IMG/VR virus record: IMGVR_UViG_3300046656_000402
Span: 1-37,242 of that record
DNA length: 37,242 nucleotides
Strand: one strand, 5' to 3'
DNA from: a virus
Made by a program: the position numbers and the translations under genes. A model generated the notes under the pieces. That model did not search any database, had not been told where the DNA came from, and worked only from the letters and a program-made list of their open reading frames with translations. Below are positions 1-7,523 of this stretch, one piece after another. Positions within the stretch are counted from its first letter, which is position 1. The number at the start of each line of letters is the position of its first letter.

Positions 1-1032
1 AAATTACTTCAACCTATTATTGACGAACTAATATTTCGCAATATACCCTATTCTATATATCATTACGACACCTACCGAGGAGAAAAAGAGTATTTAAGGG
101 CGTCTCGCGTTAATATCGAAAAATCATCAAAAACAATTATAGAAGGAGCATTGAGAGTAAAATCATTTTCTGATGATAATTATTTATTGGAAGCATTAAA
201 AAAACATAAGACTACTAAATTGATAAGTGTAGAAATTAATTTATGGGGAAAGGAATATTTAAATTATTTTAAAAATAACAATATAAAAACTTATTCAATT
301 CAATACTTAACTGATTCTATGTGGCGAACAAAGCAATCGCATATTGACAACATAAGCCGAGTGTATTACTCGACTTCATATATAATGAACAAATGTTTTG
401 AATTTAATAATATAAAGTTTAATCCAAGTAGAGATAGATGTTTGGGCTCACCAATGTTTGAACCAATAGAATTGGAATCAAGAAATAAAAATCTATTGGT
501 GTTGTTGCCCAATCTTAAAAAAGAACATGTGCAACATTCCTTTGGAAACGAAGAAAATTTCTTTAACATAATGCAAAAACTTTATAATCCTGCAAAATAC
601 AACATAATATTAAAAACTCGTAAAAAACAATGGCTTCCAAATTCAATAACTCAATTTGGCGAATTAATGGATGATGGTGATATTATGTATAAGCCTGCGA
701 TGGTTAAATATTTAAAAGAATGTGGAACAACTGTGATGTTTAATAGTAGTGGAATATATGAATGTGTTTTGGGCGGGAATTATGTAATTAATGTAAAATT
801 ACCATTAACCAGATGGAACTGGGATCAGAATAAATTATATAATTATTTTAATAACAATCTATATAATTTTAAAGGTGTCGTGGAAAGTATCGAACAGAAA
901 ACAATATTAGATAAAAATTACGAATTTTCATTAAAACAAATAGATCCTGTTGCTAAAAAAGAATGGCTGGATTTGTTTCTTGGTAATACATCAGATAGTG
1001 CAAAGTTAATAACAGAAGATATACTTAATTAA
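1..1032 (+). CDS. GT-B-like surface-glycan transferase, 5'-truncated by the window edge
   Basis: The reading frame is open from base 1 to the TAA at 1030-1032 (343 codons), so the gene starts outside the window. The TTG at 151 is internal. The second half reads like the donor-binding half of a GT-B enzyme: a strand LLVLLPNL, a helix, then NIILKTRKKQW, then MVKYLKECGTTVMFNSSGIYECVLGGNYVINVKLP-type sequence (split here as TTVMFNSSGIYE and VLGGNYVINV). That order resembles CDP-glycerol glycerophosphotransferases and capsule-processing enzymes, where a Ser-Ser pair follows a buried strand. It is the only plus-strand gene and converges on the minus-strand operon, so it belongs to a different transcript. 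The family call is inference from pattern; an unrelated Rossmann-like protein is possible. Confidence 0.55.
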   Translation, partial: KLLQPIIDELIFRNIPYSIYHYDTYRGEKEYLRASRVNIEKSSKTIIEGALRVKSFSDDNYLLEALKKHKTTKLISVEINLWGKEYLNYFKNNNIKTYSIQYLTDSMWRTKQSHIDNISRVYYSTSYIMNKCFEFNNIKFNPSRDRCLGSPMFEPIELESRNKNLLVLLPNLKKEHVQHSFGNEENFFNIMQKLYNPAKYNIILKTRKKQWLPNSITQFGELMDDGDIMYKPAMVKYLKECGTTVMFNSSGIYECVLGGNYVINVKLPLTRWNWDQNKLYNYFNNNLYNFKGVVESIEQKTILDKNYEFSLKQIDPVAKKEWLDLFLGNTSDSAKLITEDILN

Positions 1033-1067
1033 AAGCACCCCTTTTTGAGATGCTTTTAACTTTTTTA
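1031..1067. terminator. Hairpin terminator between convergent genes
   Basis: AAAAGCA at 1031-1037 pairs with TGCTTTT at 1051-1057, and a run of six T follows on the plus strand (1061-1066). Read on the minus strand the stem can extend to 11 pairs using G-U pairs, but the T run there is only the four T inside the stem. It overlaps the stop codon of the plus-strand gene and lies 7 nt from the stop of the protease gene, so it could end transcription from both sides. It is probably the end of the long minus-strand transcript. Confidence 0.65.
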
Positions 1068-1073
1068 AATTAA

Positions 1074-1775
1074 TTATTCTTCCATTTTCCAGCCAACTAT
1101 TTTGATGAACTTTTTAACAACAGAAGCTTTAACACAAATAGCAAGATGTTCGTATGGCTCTGTGCCTCTGACAACTATGCCAACTACCTTTCCATCTTTA
1201 TTTACTACTGGTCCGCCACTATTTCCTCCGGCAACCGCTGCTGAAATTAACAATTCGCCTTTATAATTTGCATTTATAACATTACCTTCTTGCCAAGAAA
1301 AGTTAATGCCATAGGGGTAGCCAACTAACCATAACGGATCTTTAAAATCCACATCTTTATTATAATTATCAACGAACTCCAATGCCTTCAAACCATGATT
1401 TGGCTTTCTTAATAAACAAACATCATGAACTCCGTCTATATCCACTACTTCTGCACCATCTTTTTCTGCAATTGGTTGTCCATCTCGAACTAATTGCAGT
1501 CTTATTGTGTTTTCTAATATACCCTGATCTTGATATTCCATTATACCAGAGCAAACATGTCCAGCGGTAATTAGATAATCTTCATCTATTGCAAATGCCG
1601 TTCCTGACATACGCCCTTTCATCCCAACAGCATTAGCATATACCATTGCTACTGATTTTTCTATCTTGGTCATATCTGGCAAAACTCGATCATTTACACT
1701 ATGACCTGGAACATTTAAATTAACTGTGCAACTTGCTAAAAGCATAGCGCACATAAAAGCAAGAATTTTTTTCAT
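1074..1775 (-). CDS. Trypsin-like serine protease, predicted lipoprotein
   Basis: 233 residues. The N-terminus (MKKILAFMCAMLLASC) is a lipoprotein signal with lipobox LASC, predicting cleavage before Cys16 and lipid attachment there; residue +2 is Thr, not Asp, which in enteric bacteria would favour the outer membrane. The rest is a chymotrypsin-fold protease (Trypsin_2 type) with an intact triad: His73 in TAGHVC, Asp118 in HDVCLLR and Ser186 in GGNSGGPV. The start is fixed by AAAAGGAGT 6-7 nt upstream of the ATG. It is the last gene of the minus-strand series, 24 nt after the neighbouring glycosyltransferase. A secreted, membrane-anchored protease is unusual in a phage late region. It may cut a host surface protein or a virion protein, or act in superinfection exclusion; the target cannot be read from sequence. 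Confidence 0.85.
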   Translation of the reverse strand: MKKILAFMCAMLLASCTVNLNVPGHSVNDRVLPDMTKIEKSVAMVYANAVGMKGRMSGTAFAIDEDYLITAGHVCSGIMEYQDQGILENTIRLQLVRDGQPIAEKDGAEVVDIDGVHDVCLLRKPNHGLKALEFVDNYNKDVDFKDPLWLVGYPYGINFSWQEGNVINANYKGELLISAAVAGGNSGGPVVNKDGKVVGIVVRGTEPYEHLAICVKASVVKKFIKIVGWKMEE

Positions 1776-1799
1776 ATCATACTCCTTTTAATTATCTTA

Positions 1800-2561
1800 C
1801 TACTTGATAATTTCCAGAGCAATGTTCTTCCATTTTGCTAACTGGTCTTTATGACTTAAAAATCCATTTCTAACCGTCTTTCCTTCTAAATTCGAGCCTC
1901 TTCCGAAATGTGCCAATAGAGGCTTCCCGTTCAACCAAAACTCATCAGATTGAAAATTTCCATCAAAAATCTTGCCTTTATTACTTTTGCAATCAATAAA
2001 TTCTAATAATTGAACCTGATCTTTATAAACCTTATCTCTTAATCTCCAACCAACATCTTCGTGTGATTTATAATTTCTATTCGATCTGTTTTCATCTTTG
2101 CCAGCCCTAAAGTCCATAATGCCGTTGTGTTTTAACAAATTAGTGCTAAATATCAAAAAACAAATATGATAATAAGGCTGTCCTGCCAATTCACCTTTTT
2201 TTGCAGCGAGCATTTTATACTTTGAGAAATCTATTTTATCCCAGTTTTCACATAAAACTATACAATCGCTTTCTATTATTGCCGTCTTAATTGTTTCTAC
2301 CAATGGAAATATTTTATTTAGGGCATCAGAATGTCTATTTGATCCACCTTGCAAAATTGGATTATTATTAACTATCTGAAAATTGTTATAATTTCCAAAT
2401 GCTTCTTTAATTCTATTCTCATTCTTACCATTGGCGTTGTCGCATATAATAAATCTTGGTGCTGGGCGCGTAAATTTTAGAACCGATTTGATCATAAGTT
2501 CTAAAAGTCCATTATCATTTTCTACAACAGTTATAACTGTTAAATCACTTTTATCAGCCAT
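1800..2561 (-). CDS. GT-A family glycosyltransferase
   Basis: The ATG at 2561 gives 253 residues; the frame can also be opened from a TTG at 2594, but neither start has a clear Shine-Dalgarno. Numbered from the ATG, VITVVENDNG is the first strand, IICDN (38-42) the nucleotide-sugar loop, GGSNRHSDALN (72-82) the usual basic/His turn, IESDC (96-100) stands where DXD normally lies, and HEDVGWR (167-173) is the late acidic pair. That order fits a GT-A (GT2-like) enzyme that transfers sugar from a nucleotide donor in the cytoplasm. The gene overlaps the upstream 118-aa gene by 22 nt, suggesting translational coupling. It ends in tandem stops TAG TAA. Donor and acceptor are unknown. Confidence 0.75.
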   Translation of the reverse strand: MADKSDLTVITVVENDNGLLELMIKSVLKFTRPAPRFIICDNANGKNENRIKEAFGNYNNFQIVNNNPILQGGSNRHSDALNKIFPLVETIKTAIIESDCIVLCENWDKIDFSKYKMLAAKKGELAGQPYYHICFLIFSTNLLKHNGIMDFRAGKDENRSNRNYKSHEDVGWRLRDKVYKDQVQLLEFIDCKSNKGKIFDGNFQSDEFWLNGKPLLAHFGRGSNLEGKTVRNGFLSHKDQLAKWKNIALEIIK

Positions 2562-2896
2562 CGTTTTAATGTAAGTTTTGTATATTTGCAACAATTCATT
2601 AATAATTCAAAAATACCCTTTATTTCATTAACTATAAATGAATTACTCCTTGTTAAACCATTGAATATTCTACTTCTCATTTCCACATATATAGTTTCAG
2701 AAAGATGCTTGCTATTGGAATATTTAGATAATTTTTCTAAATGTTGCTCGCCCAAATATGAAAATTTATATTCATTATCTTTATTTTTAATAAAAATCTT
2801 ATACATTTCATAAGAAAAATTCTCACTCATCATTATATCTTTTAATATTGATGTCGCTGGTTTTGACACCTGCCACTGATTTCCTGCCAAAGACAT
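2540..2896 (-). CDS. Unrecognised 118-aa protein of the glycosylation island
   Basis: 118 residues, no family recognised. The protein is Lys-, Ser- and Asn-rich, with no signal peptide, no convincing membrane helix, and a basic C-terminal end (KYTKLTLKRWLIKVI). The start ATG shares its A with the stop of the upstream glycosyltransferase (TAATG), and a GGGG stands 6 nt upstream. The 3' end overlaps the next glycosyltransferase by 22 nt. Such tight nesting on both sides argues it is translated. It could be an accessory subunit or the remnant of a lost domain; nothing in the sequence decides this. Confidence 0.6.
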   Translation of the reverse strand: MSLAGNQWQVSKPATSILKDIMMSENFSYEMYKIFIKNKDNEYKFSYLGEQHLEKLSKYSNSKHLSETIYVEMRSRIFNGLTRSNSFIVNEIKGIFELLMNCCKYTKLTLKRWLIKVI

Positions 2897-3894
2897 TATA
2901 ACCCCATTGTTTTTATATATTTATTAATCATAACCTCAATAGATAAACTTTTAACCGCATGTTCCCTTGATCTTTTCTTAAAATCGTCTAAATTGGGAAT
3001 AATTTTCTCTATTGCATCCGCTATGTTATTATTATAAGTATTGCCATAGTCCCATTCACCACTTTCGACTACTATGCCAGTTTCGTTATTAATTACCATC
3101 TCGGCATTTCCAGAGTAAGAGGCACAAATAACTGGAAGACCACAAGATTGAGCTTCTGGCACAGTATTATCACAAGAGGAACCAATACGAGCGGATAGAA
3201 ATATATCTCCTTGTGCATATGCCTGTGTTAATTGATCATTTGGAAAGGCGCCTAAATGTCTAATACCAACATCGCCCCTATATTTATTATACACCAATAA
3301 GCACTCTTTATCCATATTTCCTACCAAAACAAGCCTTATTTTTTTATTACGACACTTTAATTCTTCATAAACACCAATAAGAGTTTCCATAAAATAACCA
3401 TTACGCATTGAACCTATGTGCAGGAGATTAATAAACCCATCATTTTGTCTTGGAATTGGCTTGAATATATTAACATTAGCCCCGTTATGTATTATTGAAT
3501 ATTTAGAAGGATCGTCTATTTTAACAATTTCTTCAAAAATTCTATCCTTTGACCAGCTTGATTGAAAAATAGTATGATGAATTAAAGGAATATCCCTTGC
3601 CAATTCATTATGTAAGGCCACCATATGACCTTCTACCGCTCTATTAAATTTTTCGTTATATACCTTGTTATATATACCATCAATCCTTAAAAAGACTTTT
3701 GTTTTATTTGGATTTGTTTTTCTTACAATTTTACCAGTATTAATTATACAAAGAGCCACATCTGAATTTTGTGGATTATCATATATAATCTTATGTCCTC
3801 TTTTAGCCATTTCCGTTGCAAACTTATAAGAAAAGATATTTGGGCCACCACCTGAAAGAGCACCATTAACTGATAAATATATTGTTTTACTCAT
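2896..3894 (-). CDS. GT-B (GT4-like) glycosyltransferase, copy 1 of a tandem pair
   Basis: 332 residues. Residues 12-21 (ALSGGGPNIF) form the N-terminal glycine loop, IIHNGANVNIFKP (134-146) is the GT4 linker region, INLLHIGSMRNGYFME (155-170) starts the donor domain, and PEAQSCGLPVICASYSGN (246-263) is the donor-binding motif. In canonical GT4 enzymes a second Glu sits eight residues before the PEA Glu (E-x7-E); here that position is Ser, as it is also non-acidic in the neighbouring copy. The upstream paralogue's stop overlaps this start by 8 nt, and AAGGG is the likely ribosome site. A cytoplasmic transfer of one sugar in a glycan pathway is expected; the sugar is unknown. Confidence 0.85.
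   Translation of the reverse strand: MSKTIYLSVNGALSGGGPNIFSYKFATEMAKRGHKIIYDNPQNSDVALCIINTGKIVRKTNPNKTKVFLRIDGIYNKVYNEKFNRAVEGHMVALHNELARDIPLIHHTIFQSSWSKDRIFEEIVKIDDPSKYSIIHNGANVNIFKPIPRQNDGFINLLHIGSMRNGYFMETLIGVYEELKCRNKKIRLVLVGNMDKECLLVYNKYRGDVGIRHLGAFPNDQLTQAYAQGDIFLSARIGSSCDNTVPEAQSCGLPVICASYSGNAEMVINNETGIVVESGEWDYGNTYNNNIADAIEKIIPNLDDFKKRSREHAVKSLSIEVMINKYIKTMGL
3437..3471. repeat. 35-nt identical direct repeat, copy in the first GT4 gene
   Basis: Identical to 4425-4459, 988 bases away in the same orientation. It encodes the conserved NIFKPIPRQNDG segment at the domain junction of the two paralogous glycosyltransferases. It reflects recent duplication or gene conversion and could support recombination between copies. 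Confidence 0.85.
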
Positions 3895-4864
3895 TCATTA
3901 CCCTTAAATATTCATTAGCCATTGTCTCGACGGATGAAGTTCTAACTGCGTGCTCCCTTGATCTTTTCTTAAAACAATCCAAGTCTATAATGATTTTTTC
4001 CACTGCGTCCGCTATGTTATTATTATATTTTTTTCCATATTCGCACTTGCCACTTTCAACTACAAACCCAGTTTCTCCATCAACAATCAATTCGCCATTT
4101 CCCGAATAAGAAGCGCAAACTACTGGCAAACCACAGGATTGTGCCTCTATAACCGTATTGTCTCCTGTGCCACCAACTCTAACCGACAAGAATATATCTC
4201 CTTGCGAATATACCTGTGATAGTTTATCGTTTGGGGATGCACCTACAAGCCCAATGCCTGGGTCATTAAAATTTCTCAAAACATCTCTACATTCTTTATC
4301 CATACTTCCTACCAAGTTTAATCTAACCTTTATACCGCGATTATTTAATTCCTTATATGCACCAACCAATGCTTCCATAAAATAACCATTTCGCATATTA
4401 CCTATATTTAATAAATTAATAAATCCATCATTTTGTCTTGGAATTGGCTTGAATATATTTAGATCTACTCCATTATGTATTGCAACACATTTATCATTGT
4501 TTATTTCGTCGATTTCTTCTAATACCGTATCCTTTGACCAATGTGATAAAAAAACAACTTTATCTACATATGACAGATCTCGTTTTAATTGGCTATATAA
4601 CTCTATTAACTTTTCTTCGTCCAATCGGTTATAATATTTATTATATATTCCACCTATTCTTAATATAACCTTTGTTTTATTTTTGTCTATTTTTCCTATA
4701 ATTTTATCAGTTTTGTTTATACACACTGCCACATCTGCTAAATTGGGATTGTCATATATAACATTATATCCTCTTTTTTTAATTTCACTTGAAAATTTAT
4801 AACAAAAAATATTTGGGCCGCCGCCAGAGAGGTGCGACTCTTCTGATAAATATATGGTTTTCAT
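3887..4864 (-). CDS. GT-B (GT4-like) glycosyltransferase, copy 2 of a tandem pair
   Basis: 325 residues, a clear paralogue of the next gene downstream along its whole length: shared SGGGPNIF, IYDNP, NIFKPIPRQNDGFINL, MRNGYFME, YSQGDIFLS-type, IEAQSCGLPVVCASYSGN, KKRSREHAV. The first Glu of the GT4 E-x7-E motif is replaced by Gly. The differences are spread through the acceptor-side N-terminal half, as expected if the two copies now recognise different acceptors. The start ATG overlaps the TGA of the small upstream ORF (ATGA), with AGAGAG upstream as a weak ribosome site. Function is inferred from family only. Confidence 0.85.
   Translation of the reverse strand: MKTIYLSEESHLSGGGPNIFCYKFSSEIKKRGYNVIYDNPNLADVAVCINKTDKIIGKIDKNKTKVILRIGGIYNKYYNRLDEEKLIELYSQLKRDLSYVDKVVFLSHWSKDTVLEEIDEINNDKCVAIHNGVDLNIFKPIPRQNDGFINLLNIGNMRNGYFMEALVGAYKELNNRGIKVRLNLVGSMDKECRDVLRNFNDPGIGLVGASPNDKLSQVYSQGDIFLSVRVGGTGDNTVIEAQSCGLPVVCASYSGNGELIVDGETGFVVESGKCEYGKKYNNNIADAVEKIIIDLDCFKKRSREHAVRTSSVETMANEYLRVMNE
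4425..4459. repeat. 35-nt identical direct repeat, copy in the second GT4 gene
   Basis: Exact match to 3437-3471. Flanking DNA diverges at both ends (T for C before it, T for A after it), while the encoded proteins remain alignable, so this is the most conserved nucleotide block of the duplicated pair that I found by eye. Confidence 0.85.
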
Positions 4865-5043
4865 ATCAGCTCTCTAATAAAAAGTTTGCCATCGGATATA
4901 AATATACGATATATCATATAAAAGGAATTTTTATCTATCATGACATATTGCGGAACTCTTACCACAATAGCATTTTTATCCTGCGACAAGATGCCATTAT
5001 TAATAAAAAATGCTCTATACATTAAGATAAGTGCCCTATCCAT
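4861..5043 (-). CDS. Unrecognised 60-aa protein
   Basis: 60 residues, no family recognised. It begins MDRALILMYRAFF and later has SFYMIYRIFISDGKLF, so a short Tyr-Arg pattern occurs twice; a similar pattern is found in the gene just upstream. It is rich in hydrophobic and aromatic residues without a clean membrane helix. The start ATG lies inside the end of the upstream small gene (8-nt overlap), and the TGA overlaps the ATG of the following glycosyltransferase (ATGA). This chain of overlaps supports real translation and coupling. The ribosome site is weak. Confidence 0.55.
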   Translation of the reverse strand: MDRALILMYRAFFINNGILSQDKNAIVVRVPQYVMIDKNSFYMIYRIFISDGKLFIRELI

Positions 5044-5221
5044 TAAAATAGCCCATATCTTCGCATTGTATTATGAAATTTAATATACTATCTTTGTCCG
5101 TGCTATATTGGTAGAAAAAGCCAGATCCGTATTTTTCTACAAGTTCGTGTATTGTCGCTGCCCGATATATAAGATGTTTTCCTAAATAACATCTATAAAT
5201 ATAATGTATGGTCTCATCCAT
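5036..5221 (-). CDS. Unrecognised 61-aa protein
   Basis: The ATG at 5221 gives 61 residues; an in-frame TTG at 5239 would add six residues, but the AAGG there sits directly against the TTG, so the ATG is preferred without certainty. The product starts MDETIHYIYRCYLGKHLIYR and is acidic at its end (QCEDMGYFNG). The MD-x4-5-IYR beginning resembles that of the downstream 60-aa protein. It follows a GT2 gene by about 20 nt and overlaps the next small gene by 8 nt. No function can be proposed from sequence. Confidence 0.5.
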   Translation of the reverse strand: MDETIHYIYRCYLGKHLIYRAATIHELVEKYGSGFFYQYSTDKDSILNFIIQCEDMGYFNG

Positions 5222-5242
5222 TATTAAACATGTCTTCAATCC

Positions 5243-6010
5243 TTATATTAAATTGTTTTGTTTAAATAAATCAGCGAACTCTTTTTGCATATCTTGCCAA
5301 TCTTTTGTTTGTTGAGGGGAGTGGTGGCTTTGCACCTGATCGTTATGTTGCCTCCAATTATATAAAACTTTATCTATTTTTACTATTGGATATTTCATTA
5401 ACATTCGTCCCGCTGCATTATAATCTGTGGCATATTTATAACTTGTATTAAATCCACCTATATCCATTAAGCACTTGATTCTAAACGCTCTCAAATGACC
5501 TATTGGATTTTGGCTTATAAATAATTTTCTTAATATTCTTTGCCCTTCTGGTGTAAATTGGTTTGGAACTAATCTTGCTTTTGCATGATTTATGTGTGCT
5601 ATTCTGCTTTTTAAATCTATTATATTAAATCCACTATAAGTTTGTCCTATTTCTGGATGGGCGTCAAACATTTTTTCAACTTCATGCAATGCGTTGGGTA
5701 GTAATTCATCATCACTATCTAAATTAACTAATATCTCCGCCTCTGGTGTATTTTTTGGCAACCATTCGTTCAATACATAATTAAATGCTGGCTGTTGTCC
5801 TAAATTGGTTTGCATCTTAACCAGTTTTATATATGAAAACATTTTAGCATAATCTTCACAAACTTTTGTTGCCCCATCAGAACTTGCATTATCAATAAGC
5901 AAGTGTATCCATTTTTCCTTTGATAGTGTTTGGCTTATACCAGAATTAATTGCGAGTTTTAATAAATTTTTTCTATTATGCACTAACGATACTAAAACTA
6001 TTTTAGTCAT
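5243..6010 (-). CDS. GT2 family glycosyltransferase
   Basis: 255 residues with the full GT-A plan: IVLVSLVHNR (first strand), LLIDNASSDG (37-46, nucleotide loop), NLGQQPAFN (69-77), VNLDSDDELLP (95-105, the metal-binding DXD), and a late segment GGFNTSYKYATDYNAAGRM where the acceptor-side acidic residue lies. It should transfer a sugar from a nucleotide-sugar in the cytoplasm. The ATG shares its A with the stop of the 55-aa upstream gene (TAATG), and AGGATGAGATA provides a ribosome site. There is no membrane helix, so the acceptor is a soluble protein, nucleic acid or membrane-surface lipid. The specific sugar is unknown. Confidence 0.88.
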   Translation of the reverse strand: MTKIVLVSLVHNRKNLLKLAINSGISQTLSKEKWIHLLIDNASSDGATKVCEDYAKMFSYIKLVKMQTNLGQQPAFNYVLNEWLPKNTPEAEILVNLDSDDELLPNALHEVEKMFDAHPEIGQTYSGFNIIDLKSRIAHINHAKARLVPNQFTPEGQRILRKLFISQNPIGHLRAFRIKCLMDIGGFNTSYKYATDYNAAGRMLMKYPIVKIDKVLYNWRQHNDQVQSHHSPQQTKDWQDMQKEFADLFKQNNLI

Positions 6011-6177
6011 TATCTCATCCTATCTATAATATGAGTTATTTCTGCTATTGAAATACCAAGCATCATACCAAATAACGCCCCAAGTGCAGGCTCTACACTA
6101 TCCGATATAAGTCCTGTTCCCGCACCAAGCACACTAAATAAAACATGCCTTTTGGTTATATAATTTGTAAAATTCAT
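6010..6177 (-). CDS. Small hydrophobic protein, 55 aa
   Basis: Encodes MNFTNYITKRHVLFSVLGAG at the start and ends THIIDRMR. Two hydrophobic stretches are visible, roughly residues 12-25 (VLFSVLGAGTGLIS) and 31-50 (ALGALFGMMLGISIAE), separated by a short acidic turn, so it may be a two-helix membrane hairpin or a single membrane segment. The case for translation is strong although it is short: GGAG at 6183-6186 lies 5 nt before the ATG, the ATG overlaps the TGA of the upstream GT2 (ATGA), and its TAA overlaps the ATG of the downstream GT2 (TAATG). It might anchor the soluble glycosyltransferases at the membrane, or act as a small holin-like protein; neither is shown. Confidence 0.72.
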   Translation of the reverse strand: MNFTNYITKRHVLFSVLGAGTGLISDSVEPALGALFGMMLGISIAEITHIIDRMR

Positions 6178-7007
6178 TTTTGCTCCAATGAACCATCTAA
6201 TTTTTCAAAATTAGCCCACTTTGTATCATCTGGATCATATGGTATATACGGAATATATACATTGCCAGTTTTTTCATATTCAATTTTTGCCTGTGAAAAT
6301 GCCTTTAATTGCGACGATCCTTTTTGATGTGCCCTATTTTTTATAGTTCTATATTTACTACCAGATTTTATTGATTCATTATCTAAATGAACCCCATATG
6401 GTTCAATATATGCACTCATTAAACCTAATCTGTTTAGTCTTACATACATGTCGCTGTCCTCCAAACCATATTGTCCATAAACCCTATAATATCCCACTTT
6501 CTTAAATACTCGTCTTGGCAAAACTAACGCAGCACCACCAAGATTTCCTATTGTTTTTGGTCTAATATTAACACCATTGATGTTTTGCACTGGATATTTT
6601 GTTGGTTCTACACAAATACCAGTAATTCCTAATCTTTGTATCTTATCGCATGCCTCTACTATAAACTTGTCATAATTATCTGGAACCAAAACATCATCAT
6701 CAATTGTCATCAAGTATTCTCCACTTGCAACTTTTAGTCCCTCATTTCTTCCGCCAGCGACACCAAGATTTTTTTGATTATATATTTTTATAATATTTTG
6801 CGTATGTTTGTTTCCATTTTTGATGCCTTCCAAATAGGCACGAGTTTCTATTGCTAATGGACTATTGTCTAATTCTGGAACACTATTATCTACTAAAATC
6901 AATTCATGCGGAACTGTGGTTTTTTTCAACAAGCATTCTATTGTTTGTCTTGTATATTTCAGCCTTCTATAATTTAATACAATAATACTTAATAATTTAT
7001 CGCTCAT
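6174..7007 (-). CDS. GT2 family glycosyltransferase
   Basis: 277 residues: LSIIVLNYRR (6-15), ILVDNSVPELDN (37-48), NLGVAGGRNEG (80-90), LMTIDDDVLVP (99-109, the DXD metal site), and GLEDSDMYVRL (181-191, the catalytic-base region). This is a complete GT-A domain of the rhamnosyltransferase-like GT2 type. Residues after about 215 form a Lys- and Tyr-rich tail ending in an acidic stretch. AGGTGAATA precedes the ATG, and the gene follows the methyltransferase by 7 nt and overlaps the 55-aa gene by 4 nt. It probably adds one sugar in the glycan made by this island. Confidence 0.88.
   Translation of the reverse strand: MSDKLLSIIVLNYRRLKYTRQTIECLLKKTTVPHELILVDNSVPELDNSPLAIETRAYLEGIKNGNKHTQNIIKIYNQKNLGVAGGRNEGLKVASGEYLMTIDDDVLVPDNYDKFIVEACDKIQRLGITGICVEPTKYPVQNINGVNIRPKTIGNLGGAALVLPRRVFKKVGYYRVYGQYGLEDSDMYVRLNRLGLMSAYIEPYGVHLDNESIKSGSKYRTIKNRAHQKGSSQLKAFSQAKIEYEKTGNVYIPYIPYDPDDTKWANFEKLDGSLEQK
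6183..6186 (-). promoter_or_regulatory. Ribosome binding site of the 55-aa gene
   Basis: GGAG on the minus strand, 5 nt before the ATG at 6177, inside the end of the upstream GT2 gene. It is the main evidence that this short overlapping frame is a gene. Confidence 0.7.
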
Positions 7008-7014
7008 TATTCAC

Positions 7015-7518
7015 CTATTTTTTAATTAAGAACGCTCCACAGCAATCTCTGTGTGGCTTGTTGTCTATGAAGGCATCTAACAATATCGCTTTTGGTTCCC
7101 ATTTACATAACGCTCTATAACCATCTGGATTGAACCGCCAACAATCAATTTTCATATGCAACCCGTCTTTGTGTGGTGCCAATAAAAAGAAATGTCCCCC
7201 ATTTTTAAGCACTCTAACAATTTCTTTAAAACTTAACCAAAACATTTCATCATGCTCAAAACAAGAAATAGAAACCGCCACATCAAATATATTATCTTCA
7301 AATGGATATTTATGCGGATCCTTTAAAACCAAATCTACTCCATTTCCAGCCTCTATATCAATTCCAGTATATTTCCAGCCGCGATCCGTGAATAGAGACT
7401 TGCAACTACCATTTATATTCATACTACCAATATCCAATACACTTGTATTTTTATTTTCTAAATGCCCAAGATATTTTATAATATACTTTTCTATATTTAT
7501 ATATGCTGATTTATGCAC
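7015..7518 (-). CDS. SAM-dependent methyltransferase
   Basis: Class I methyltransferase of the Methyltransf_11 kind. From the chosen GTG start it has 167 residues, with SVLDIGSM (26-33, motif I), YTGIDIE (50-56, motif II with the ribose-binding Asp), FDVAVSISCFEHD (78-90) and VLKNGGHFFLLAP (103-115). The later CWRFNPDGYRAL (126-137) is common in methyltransferases that sit in glycan clusters. The start is GTG at 7518 because AAGG stands 5 nt before it, 8 nt after the upstream stop; a TTG at 7542 would extend the protein by eight residues into the upstream gene. It may methylate a sugar or cap the glycan end; the target is inferred from context. Confidence 0.85.
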   Translation of the reverse strand: MHKSAYINIEKYIIKYLGHLENKNTSVLDIGSMNINGSCKSLFTDRGWKYTGIDIEAGNGVDLVLKDPHKYPFEDNIFDVAVSISCFEHDEMFWLSFKEIVRVLKNGGHFFLLAPHKDGLHMKIDCWRFNPDGYRALCKWEPKAILLDAFIDNKPHRDCCGAFLIKK

Positions 7519-7523
7519 GACTA

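Noticed and set aside
2540-2594. Frameshift joining the 118-aa gene with the following glycosyltransferase
   Set aside because: The glycosyltransferase domain is complete from its ATG at 2561, and the overlap looks like ordinary translational coupling with no slippery run that stands out.
1800-7017. Possible stop-codon reassignment, as in some large gut phages
   Set aside because: TAG ends genes at 1800, 5036 and 7015. At 1800 it is followed at once by TAA, and at the other two read-through would only run into overlapping downstream genes. No in-frame TAG or TGA breaks were needed to join any conserved domain, so the standard code fits.
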